From positions 1,908,181-1,972,180 of the forward strand of contig BCKK01000003.1 in the NCBI GenBank assembly GCA_001600615.1: a stretch of DNA of 64,000 nt, given 5' to 3'. This stretch comes from Dioszegia crocea. Taxonomy: Eukaryota; Basidiomycota; Tremellomycetes; Tremellales; Bulleribasidiaceae. The notes under the pieces are model-generated. The model made no database searches and was not told where the DNA came from. It was given only the letters and a program-made list of their open reading frames with translations. Below are positions 45,702 through 55,208 of this stretch, in pieces (positions within the stretch are counted from its first letter, which is position 1; each line of letters opens with the position of its first letter). The translations under genes and the position numbers were made by a program.

Positions 45702-46126
45702 TCTTCATCATGCATTCATATTATGCCTTCTCTCAATGTACAGAAATACGAGCGAAAGCCTGCAACCTTAACTAGACCTCGGGCCTGCTGCTCCGGTGAT
45801 TCGCAGCGAACAGCTTTTTGTCCAGAAGTTTTCTCATCTATTCGACGGCGACACTCTCGGCTCCCGATCTACTGTGAGGCCGCTCAGTGACCGAGGCAAA
45901 ATGCGTTGCAATATTGTCAGCCGAGGTTCGCACAATGCTGTTCGGCCGCACATGTCAATAACAGGTAATGAGAGAACTTCAGCACGATACGGCGGAACAA
46001 TCCGCGCCTGATGTCAAGTCGATCTTGCAAGTTGCAGAAGCCCTGCATTAATGGCTAGTCTCCTTTATAAAGAATATACATTGCCCAAATTGTCCCATAC
46101 AATCAAGGCGCCCGCGCACACCAGCC
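45702..46126. other. Intergenic, convergent 3' ends
   Basis: About 425 bases between HEN1 and secreted-family member C. No gene seen. Confidence 0.5.
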
Positions 46127-47328
46127 CTACCCACTGGCCTTCTCAGCTTGACTTGCTTTCGTAAAGGCCCGCTTGCGAGAGCGCACCGTATCCCGTGCAG
46201 CTTTCGTACGTTTGGTACGTAGACTGGCGGGGTCCAACTGGCGACGGGCGATGGCGCGGCGAGTCTGACTTTGGGTGTACTGTTGGGATGGGCAGGCTGT
46301 GGGTGGGCACGCCAATCCCAGGTCCCCGGCGGACCCTTGGGAACTGCCGGTCTGCGGATGTCAGATTAAGCTATCGCATGATACGGAGATACGACGAGAC
46401 GTAACTGTTTGGAAGACAAAAGAAAATGCTTACAGAATCATCGTAGAAACATACCTGCCCGTCGCTCCCATAGTACCTGATATACGTCTCAGTCGAACTG
46501 TCCGGTTGCCATGCTGGATGAGAGGGAACGAAACTCACGTGCAGGCCAGCTGCGCAATAGAACCTTCGTACTTAGAAACATCCTCATAAATGAGTTGTAC
46601 ACCATTGTCGAGAGGGATCGGGCAATTGTACGAAGGCACTGACGCAATGAGCTGTATGCTCTGTGAATAGAACGTGCACGAACTCACCGTAAGCTTGCAG
46701 TTCCGCTGCTGATCTTTTCCTGAAATTGCCGCCTGCAGAAGGCTGAGGGCTCCGTCCGTTGTTGATTGTGGTGGCCGGGCAGAGCCCAGTAGATCCGGCG
46801 TCGAGCGTCATTGCCGTCTGTGTTGTCAGCATATCTGCTTGACTACTCTGCAGTGACGACAGGTAGCGGGCGGTCACTTGAAAGAAGATGACAATGACTA
46901 ACCGCACCGCTCCCAAGGTAAAAACAATAGTCGCTACGGCCGTATCTGAGAGTAGATCAGCAGCCAGAATGGGCACAGAAGCGAACGGACGAGGCGCGGG
47001 AAGGCACATGATAGAGGGTAAGTTTGACTTACTGACATGTGATATGCACACTATTTGGAGCGGTCAACTTATAGGATGAGTCGGTGTATAACAAGATGAT
47101 GTCTTTGGAGACGAGTTGATCGACTCCGTTCGTGAGTGTCAAAGGGCCTGGAGAGCATTGATTAGCCTTGAGCGTTGCAAGCGTGTTTTTCGACATTAGA
47201 AGACGCACGAGCTTACAGAGTGGAGAGTACGCTTGGAGAGGTAATTCACCGGCCCGACAAGTGAACTGCGCCAGGGCGAGCGGTAATGTCGAGATTAGAA
47301 TCAGGAGGCTGTGGATATTGAAGAGCAT
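46127..47328 (-). CDS. Unrecognised secreted cysteine-rich protein, family member C
   Basis: Member of the same family as A, B, D and E; 255 aa. Exons: 47328-47217, 47147-47033, 46945-46903, 46817-46688, 46638-46539, 46476-46434, 46351-46127. The signal peptide (MLFNIHSLLILISTLPLALA) is followed by FTCRAGELPLQAYSPLC and GPLTLTNGV. Later blocks are YCFYLGSG, AMTLDAGSTGLCPATTINNG, PSAGGNFRKRSAAELQAYG, YNCPIPLDNG, VCFYDDS and CPPTACPSQQYTQSQTRR, ending in a Lys/Arg-rich tail. All ten family cysteines are present. The third intron starts GTTAGT and the sixth exon is the shortest of the family (43 bases). It faces away from D (head to head), and its promoter carries the 18-base element also found before B. 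Confidence 0.84.
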
Positions 47329-48116
47329 TTTCTGCTGGATGAAGCGGCTACAGATGGTAACCTATGATAGATGTGCGACGGGAAGTTGTTTATTGCTGCA
47401 GCTTTCTGCCAAGTCTTTGCCCGTGCCGGAATCGGATGGACAGCTCACGGCCTGGTGCCTGAGCGCCTGAGGGGGCCATCAGCTATTTGATCATGACAGG
47501 ACGCCATCAGGCACGAGAAGGAATACCCTGAAACACCGTGATAATTACCACTTTAAGCAACTTAATTGCCCAAAGCGGTCAACTTCCGAGTTCCGGAGCC
47601 AAACATCCCGGTCCATGCCTGTCCATTGCAACAATCACACGATATGCTGTCGATCACTTGTTGATGTTTATGTAGAAAGGTCTTCCGAGGAGTCCAAAGT
47701 CATCGTGCCCTGGCACCATCTCACGATCTGCTACATATGTTCCGACATCCAAACCTTATCTACATACTGTGCGTGTAAACAAAGGCTCCGAGAGGGGTTA
47801 TCATTACCACTTTGGGTAATTGACTTACCCGAAGTTGTAAGTTACGTTACCGCGGCGAGATTTCGGGTGAACTTAAACACTCAATTTGTGAGAAATCTGT
47901 CAGAGCTTAACGTTACTTCTTCAGTCTTGCTTCTATTGTCCTCAAGTTTACATCTGAAAGTAGTGTGAGTATGACAAACGCTGCGAGGGATAGTCGGGCT
48001 CAAACAGCCACGGCCGGCGAAATGTTGCCATGTATGTAGCTGTTATCATATGCTTTGTTGAATCATCAACTTCTAACTCCCTCAGCCTCTCACCTGACCT
48101 TCCCAACCCCTCCGCA
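47329..48116. promoter_or_regulatory. Divergent promoter region between members C and D
   Basis: About 0.8 kb. It holds GGTGCCTGAGCGCCTGAG at 47454-47471, two loosely related ATTACCACTTT-containing blocks (about 47546 and 47809), and a segment near 47708-47790 (ATCCAAACCTTATCTAC) that recurs upstream of member E. No gene. Confidence 0.5.
47454..47471. promoter_or_regulatory. 18-base element, second copy
   Basis: Exact copy of the element at 10827-10844, here about 130 bases upstream of the start of member C and also inside the divergent C/D promoter. Confidence 0.4.
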
Positions 48117-49263
48117 ATGTGGTACAACATCCTTACTATACTGATGCTGACATCGACCCTATCTCTCGTTCAGGCGCAGTGGACATGTCGGACCGAAGAA
48201 CCCCCCCTTCAGGCATACTCTACCCTATGTAAGCCTTCTCCCCTGAGCTGTAAACCTCAATTTGATGCTGACCAAGCTTTCTAGGCCCCTTGACTCTCGT
48301 TGACGGAACCACTCCACTCTTCATCAAAGAAATCGACTTCACCTATGTGGACGCGTCGCACAAGTTGACGGCGACGGACAGTGTGGGGATATACTGCGGG
48401 TAAGCTAGCTCATGATTTTGTCAAATCCTGGCCCCTGGTCTTCTTTCCCACACAGTGGATTTATCCGCTAGGTCCGCTGATCTACTCTCAGATACTCCGG
48501 GTCCGTAGACTGCTTCTACTTCGGCAGTGGAAGTGTGAGTCATCGCTTTCTCCAATCATTCCCGACGAGGTGTTTACGCAGAGGCTAAAGACACAGGTAC
48601 CACTGAAGTTATCTTCGGACGATACAAGATGTCCGCCAACGACTGTCAACGACGGCCAAAACCCACGTCCCTCTGCAGGCGGTTACTACAGGAAGCGATC
48701 TGGGGCGGAATTGCAAGCTTATGGTGAGAGAGCTTTATGTGACTGTTACCCATCTTCCAACTGAATTGATAGTATTCCAATTCAACTGCCCGATTGCACC
48801 CCTTTCGGCCGTCGCTCAGCTCGTCGGGGAGTATACTGTCAAATCCGACGATGGCCAGGATTCCGAACAGACTTGCCAGTGAGTTCGATCACTTTCCCAC
48901 ATGGGGTGCGTTGGCAGTCAGCTGAGATGTTCAGATACACGCGGAACGATGGCCAGGACTTCTCTTATTGTTTTTATAGCACGCTGGTAAGCCTGTCTCC
49001 CAGGTCCAAAATGCCATTCAACTGTGTATAGGGGATGAAGCTGATGATCGTAGACTGGCAAATTGCTACGGCCGCAAGGAGAGTTGCCAGAATTCTACCC
49101 GTGCCCCGCTGAGGCCTGTCCATCTGCGCAGTACGCAAGGGGCCAGACTCGACGCGATATTGCGCGAAGGCAAGTCGACACGGCTGCTCTGCGTGCAAGA
49201 GCCTCCCATCCCACGGCCAGTCGACCACTTTTGCAAAAGCGGCAAATGTCTAAGAAGAAGTAG
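48117..49263 (+). CDS. Unrecognised secreted cysteine-rich protein, family member D
   Basis: Family member of 254 aa. Exons: 48117-48228, 48285-48399, 48492-48534, 48597-48723, 48773-48878, 48935-48986, 49054-49263. The signal peptide (MWYNILTILMLTSTLSLVQA) is followed by WTCRTEEPPLQAYSTLC and GPLTLVDGT-type sequence (CPLTLVDG). Other blocks are GIYCGYSGSVDCFYFGSG, CPPTTVNDGQNPRPSAGG, YYRKRSGAELQAYG, FNCPIAP, DDGQDSEQTC, YCFYSTL and CPAEACPSAQYARGQTRR. The tail is basic (LLQKRQMSKKK). Exons 1, 2, 4, 5 and 6 have exactly the lengths of member E, its tandem neighbour downstream. Function unknown; predicted secreted and possibly Kex2-processed at RKR. Confidence 0.84.
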
Positions 49264-49968
49264 GGTGACCAGGCTGGATCTAGTGGGCAATAGGGGGCTG
49301 TGGGATCAGGTTGTGAGGAGATTTCTGGAGGGGCAGGACAATTCTGGGTCACTACTGTATACCCATTAGGGTTAGTCAACATGTGAGGCTAAGGGATATC
49401 AAAGACTTGTTCCAGTAGTCAAAAGTCATTCTGGCGACGTTATATATCCACAATCTTTGACTGAGTTATCGACTAAACGGACCTTGACTACTCTTAAATA
49501 ACACAGATGGTCCGAAAGTCCTCTGCAATCACACAAAGCTCGCATATCCCAAGCCCATTCCAACCAGCCTTCTCAGCCAACCCCTACTGACTTGATTCTA
49601 CATATACGACGGGACAGGCAGGAACCCGGAACGCCAGGAACGCCAGTACACAAGGGGTATGCCAAGCTTACTGCATCCGGCGCCAGTTACATATAGCTCA
49701 GGTTGACGTTTGCCACCGAAGTCACCTTACCCAGGCACCTCCAGGCACCATCGACCATCTCATGATCTGCCGTATCTGCCTATGTATGTTCGAAATCCAA
49801 ACCTTATCTACTGTGGGTGTCAACAAAGGCGCCACGCAAGACCTCGCAAGACTCGTCGCCGGAGCGATGCTGTCCAGAAAGAGGGGACTTGCCTGACCCC
49901 AACACCTCCAGCTCAGACACGGATTAAGCACCTCACTTTTTTGACATCTCACCATCCGGCCGTTCAAT
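49264..49968. promoter_or_regulatory. Spacer and promoter of member E
   Basis: About 0.7 kb. The segment near 49740-49830 (CACCATC...ATCTCATGATCTGC...ATCCAAACCTTATCTAC) copies part of the C/D promoter region (about 47708-47790), so the promoter was duplicated with the gene. No gene. Confidence 0.5.
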
Positions 49969-51089
49969 ATGCTCTCCAATATCCTTCAACTGCTCATACT
50001 TACATCCACGCTATCCCTCGCGCAGACGGAGTGGACTTGTCCGACCGGCGAACAACCTTTACAAGCATTTTCTCCCATCTGTAAGTTTCTGTGTACTTGC
50101 AAAGTCCAGCCCTGATGGGTGAATTCTAGGTCCCTTGACGCTGACCGACGGTGTCACTCAGATCGACGCCAAGGAGGTCGACTTCTTCTACATGGACACC
50201 ACCTATAAGCTATCCGGAGATGGCAGTGCGGGGATGTACTGCGGGTGAGCAATGGTATTCCTTTCGGGCGTCCCTTATGTCCACGGTACCCAGAAACTTC
50301 TCCTCACTGACACGTTCTCAGATACGGCGGGGCAGCTTGCTTCTATGGTGGGACCGGTACAGTGAGTCACTATCTCTGAATGACTAGCAGGATGTGATGC
50401 ACCGACAAGCTTAGGTTTGAAGCTGACAGCACAGACAGCATTGACTCTGAACGGCGGCGGCTCGACCTGCCCTGCAACCACCATCAATGAGGGACGGGCT
50501 CCTCAGCCTTCCGCTGGCGGCAGTTTTAGGAAAAGATCAGCAGCGGAACTTCAAGCCTACGGTGAGACCCACATTCTCAACTCGGTACAGCTCAGACAGC
50601 TGATTCAGTCAATCAGTGTTTCTCTTCAATTGCCCAATTCCTCCCCTTGCTACCGAATCTCGACTTATTGCAGAATATACGGTCAAGTTCGATGACGGTC
50701 AGGATTCCGAGCAGACCTGCCTGTAAGCGCTATCACCTTCAAATTGATTGATAACATGGCTGATATCCAGCTATGGACAGGATTCAAGCGGGACATTTAC
50801 ATATTGCCGATACAGCGTGCTTGTAAGGTTCTTATCAACTTATTCATTCCGCCGCAAATGCTGATTTCTGTAGACTGGCAATTTCGTGTCCCAGGACGGA
50901 GCGGCCGGACAAGGAGCTCTCATCTACGGTCCCTGTCCTACGTCGGCCTGCCCGTCTCAACAGTACACCCAGGGCCAGACTCGCCGAGCGGTCGCTCGAC
51001 GACAAGTGGACACTGCGACCCTTCGCCGCAGGGCAGTGCCGCGAGCAGGCAGGAAACTCGCTCGGCCAAAACGGCAGTCTCAACAGTGA
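49969..51089 (+). CDS. Unrecognised secreted cysteine-rich protein, family member E
   Basis: Family member of 255 aa. Exons: 49969-50080, 50130-50244, 50322-50361, 50435-50561, 50617-50722, 50771-50822, 50874-51089. The signal peptide (MLSNILQLLILTSTLSLAQ) is followed by WTCPTGEQPLQAFSPIC and PLTLTDGVTQIDAK. Later blocks are MYCGYGGAACFYGGTGT, CPATTINEGRAPQPSAGG, SFRKRSAAELQAYG, FNCPIPPLATESRLIAEY, DDGQDSEQTC, YCRYSVL and CPTSACPSQQYTQGQTRR. The tail is Arg-rich. All introns carry clear branch sites. Between exons 5 of D and E, the stretch VK.DDGQDSEQTC is almost unchanged, the best conserved part of this pair. Confidence 0.85.
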
Positions 51090-51349
51090 AGTTTGGTGTG
51101 CCCAGCATAGGGCTCGGAGATTAGTACGAGGAAGTGGGATCAGCTTTTGCTAGAGAGGTTGTCAGGTAATTCGGGACATTTTTGGTGAATGACGGTATGC
51201 ATTTCTGCCATATTGACGCCCGATACGGTAGGAAGCCTATAGCCACATGTTTACTTCGTGCATTCATTGCCAAGCCAGTAATGATCTAATCTCGACATTG
51301 CGCCTCAACAAGATACGTCAACTTTCCAGACTTCACCGCTCCGTGCGCC

Positions 51350-54300
51350 CTAGTACGGCAAACCTCCACCTCCGCCTGCTGCTCCGGCTCCCATCTCATC
51401 CAAATCCATATAGCTCACTCGCCCCTTCCTGGCTCTGGGATCCTCAGCACCAGGTGGTGGAGCCGGTAGAGGTTCCCTAGCCACCGCAGGAGCTCCCTTC
51501 TCTCCACGAGCGCCCGAATAACCACCGGCATATCCCCCAACCCTATCCGCTAGATTCCTGCCCTCTGCTCCCATGCCTCTTGCGCCCGCAGCAGACCCGC
51601 CATTCGCCTGCATCTGCATCATCATCGCCTGCTGCATTTGCATCATCATCAACATCATTTGCTGTTGCTGCTGCTGCGAGCCTGAGGAGCCGGCACCGGG
51701 CATGAGGTCGGGATTGAAGGCGAGTGAAGGGTTGAGAAGGGGTACGCCGGCGCTGGCGAGTTGTGGCAACTCGTCGTCGATTGCAGCTGGGACTTGTTGG
51801 GTAGGTTGGAGACGCTGAGGGTCGAGGACGAAGTTGTTGAATACCCCGAACTGGGAAATTAGCAAAGGCTCAGAAAAGACTTGATCAACCCCGCGAACCA
51901 ATAGACCTATATCCCTGGCTCTCCTCTCATCCTGGACCAATCACCAGCCCCAGCCAGCCATGGAGTGTCGCGAATCCTCCCGAAGCAAAAGCCAAACTCA
52001 CGTCATCCAACTTGGCTTGTACCCCTTCCCCATGCTTGACGATGATGTGCTTCATCACAAACTCAGGCGCCTTGAAGAGCTTGCTGCACTCTTTGCATCG
52101 ATACTTGTTGGCTTCCTCTTGTTTGATCAATGGCGCAGTAAGTTTTTTGGTTTCCCTAATATCATCAGCATACATCCCCAACCAAGAATCCAAACTCACT
52201 CTTCAATATCCCTCTCTCCATATTCTACAGCATCAACCCCACCCAGCGCCTGACCCAACTTGGCATCTAGATTCTCCTCCCATCGCTCATCCTGACTATG
52301 TCTCCCATTCCCGCCTTCAGCCCGATCGCGGGTGTTCCGACTCGGCCTCTCCCTCTCCCCACCAGTCTGCTCGCGCCTATCCTCATTGCCCTCTCCCTCT
52401 TTACCGCCAGCACGCTTTTCCTCCTTGACACCCTCATCGCCTTCCATTCCCACATCGGGGGTCTCCTCTAGTAAGAGATCAAGTCCCGGATCCTTGGCTT
52501 GAGGTGCGGCGGGAGATCGGAGATGTCCCACACACTTTCGCTGGAGCTCCTCGGTGAATGCTGTAGGGGAGACGCAGTAGTAGCATGTCGAGAGGCCGTG
52601 ACGGAGATAGGATATCCAGTGGTCCAGGGAGATTCTGGCCTGCAGGGTCAGATGCCGCTTTATTGTAGTTTATAATGTAGCCGGACAGGTAAACTTACAT
52701 GTTTGACCTTTTGTTCCTCGCTCATCTCATCTATAATCACGAAGCCCTCTGTATCCAAGACCCTATCCAAGACCTCCTGCACCGCAACCGAGCCACGCTC
52801 TTTCAAAGTCTTGGCGACACCCTTCCCTCCATTCTCCTGCGCACCTTTCCCCTCCTCTTTCATCTGAACGTCCGCTTCGGCTTCGGTCTTGGGTTCCACA
52901 AGTTCGTCCTCAAGCTTCAAAGCTAGAGCCTTGGCCTTTTCTCCATCTTTGAGTAATCGCTCAAGCGAACTGGATATGGGTGGGGCGTATCTCAGTCGGC
53001 CGATAGTTCCGGCTGTGTTGATGCCCATGTGGAAAACGAATCCGGCAATCTGCGTAGAGTCAGCTTGGGCCAGAGAGGTTCGAAGCGCTCGTGTTAGCTC
53101 ACCTTGGACTCATCAAGCTTCTTGACGACAGCTTCGACATCGGTCCCTTCGGCGTACTGCGCCCAAGCAACTCGGTGGAAGGCCTTCTTGACACTCGGCT
53201 CAGTGATGGCGAGGTACTGGAACCCTTTACACGACGCGAACAGCTTCATCAAGTCAGCGAAAACCCTCGCTTGAAAAAAGCTGAGACGTACCTGCTCGAG
53301 ATCTTTCCTGCTGATGGTGGGTGGTACAGATTTGACAAAGATCTGATTCGGCAAAGGCGGAATTTCGAGCCTGCCAGTTTCGTCGGCTACCGACTCGCCT
53401 AAACCTCGGTCCAAACCTTCAGGTTCTTCCAGCTCGGAGTAGCGACGAGAGCCAGCATGACGTTTGGGTTGATCATCTGGGGTGATTAGCTTGAGCCATC
53501 TCTGTGGTCGGAATTTTACTTACCCGACTGATCGTATGATACTCCATCGTGCTTCCCTGCTTTCAACTCTGCAACGTACTTTTCCACATTCGGAACTCGG
53601 CCTTGCTGATTGATTCGTTTTCGCTCGGCGATATCTTCGGGGAGATTGGAGTATCGCTCGGTGAACCAGGGGGAGCTTCGGTGCATGAGGTACAGCGAAT
53701 AGAGCTGAGAATTTAGCACACTTCCGAATAGACAGCTCGAGAAAATACTGACCTGTCGACTGGTGTACTCTTTCCTGTACCTCTCGTACCTCTTCCCCAT
53801 CCCCACTCTCTCCTTGACAGCATCCGCACCTAAAGCGCCCGCCTTGAACTGCCTGAATTCTTCTTCATCCGCTTTAGCAGTGTTCGGGTGGTTTGCGCGG
53901 AACCAATCGGCGAATTGCTTGAAGGTGAGCTGATGAGGCAGCGATGCTGGATCAGGCAAGGCGAAAGTCGAGTGAGGGTGTGGCTCGGGCGAGAAGCGGC
54001 GAGTCCGATGTGAGGGGAAGTTGGGCGACGGGGATCGGCGGCGTTTCGGGCGGTCTGCAGAGTCAGCGGGAACTTCTTTCTCACTTGTCAATGATTGATG
54101 AACACGTACCAAGCTCCTCTTCCCAGTGAGGCGGGGGCCTTCTACCCCTATCATCCCCACGACCGCCTCTGTCTTCTCGGAATTCTCTCGCAGGGACAGC
54201 GGCTCCACCTATGATATCTCTCTCGCGGACAGGGAACGGTTCCCTATGCCTCACAGGCTCCATCGGGGGAGGAATGTAAGTGTCTACACCGCCAGCGGAG

Positions 54301-54422
54301 ATTAGGTCGGCATCATGCCTCTTTGGCACCGGACCAAAGTTGGCTCTGCTGAACCTGTCTCGGTCCTCCTCGCGTCGTGGAGGTGGCGGAGGAGAGTGCA
54401 CGCGCTGCGGCAGAGGCGACAT
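51350..54422 (-). CDS. ARS2 / SERRATE homologue, nuclear RNA-processing factor
   Basis: Links the nuclear cap-binding complex to RNA maturation, decay or small-RNA pathways. Nine exons: 54422-54110, 54054-53753, 53704-53524, 53476-53292, 53243-53103, 53049-52699, 52639-52200, 52155-52002, 51850-51350 (855 aa). The Arg/Pro-rich N-terminus is followed by the SERRATE/Ars2 N-terminal domain (FKQFADWFRANHP, RYEKYRKEYT-like RYERYRKEYTSRQ, MHRSSPWFTERY). An RRM-like middle (QIFVKSVPPTISRKDLEQ) comes next. The DUF3546-type helical core includes LDHWISYLRHGLSTCYYC. The C-terminal finger is YRCKECSKLFKAPEFVMKHI ending KHGEG. A Gln/Met-rich, Gly-rich tail follows. The leader has a 55-base intron (54482-54428). 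Identification rests on domain order and the finger. Confidence 0.87.
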
Positions 54423-54427
54423 TTTTA

Positions 54428-54482
54428 CTGAAGGGTTTAGCGAGGTTGGTCGAGACGGTCCGGGCGAGTTGATGAAACTCAC
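54428..54482 (-). other. 5'-leader intron of the ARS2 homologue
   Basis: GTGAGT donor at 54482, CTAAA branch sequence and CCTTCAG acceptor ending at 54428, only 5 bases before the ATG. The in-frame ORF extension through this intron should therefore not be read as coding. Confidence 0.6.
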
Positions 54483-55208
54483 GATTGTATAAATCGATAT
54501 TCTGGTTCCCGGATGATACTTCTTGTCGATATGATACTTCCTTTTTGTGATCTGCTCAGGTTAGAGTTTGTCGAGATGAAGATATATCGGGCGGTCGGGT
54601 ATCGGGATAGGCGAGAGGCAGAGGCAGAGAGCGAGAAGAAGAAGATAGTAAGCGAAACAATTCCGACATGGTAAGAGATGTGTGTTTTGAGAAGGAGCGA
54701 TATGTACCTTATTAGATGGAGTGTGAGTACTCCTGTAACCTGTTTAACTGTTCTTCCACAGTACAGGTTGAAAGAGAAAGGCAAGAGGGGGGAGGGAGGG
54801 GATGGAATGCAAGGCCTGGAGGGGAATTGCCGAATGTGGCAGATGTGGCAGTTACGGCATCCAAAGGACCCTCTGGCTGCCAAAGGTCCATCCTTACTCC
54901 AGTCTCCCTATACTTCATCTTGGCCAGGCGCTAGGCACTGCAGTCTGTACTGCTGGGCTGTTCACTCTGCTTTCGCTCATGTATATCAACTCAAACAAGT
55001 GCCGGATGCGACACCCAGAGTGGCCAGCGGAACATCTTCTGGGCCTTCGGCGCATCTCCGGCGGCACCTGAGGTGCTTCCGCGGGGATTGACGCTAACCG
55101 TGCAGAGTCTCCCCACTTTGACCCAAAGTGCGGAAGGAGGTTGCAAGCTTCATAAGTAGACAGGATGGCCAGGATGAAAGTCCCCCACTCTTGGCCTAAC
55201 TTGCCAGG
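54483..55208. promoter_or_regulatory. Divergent promoter between ARS2 and amylosucrase
   Basis: About 0.7 kb, no gene. ORFs here are short and on both strands. Confidence 0.5.

Noticed and set aside
54423..54482. N-terminal extension of ARS2 starting at 54482
   Set aside because: The stretch starts GTGAGT and ends CTTCAG with a branch site, so it is a leader intron.
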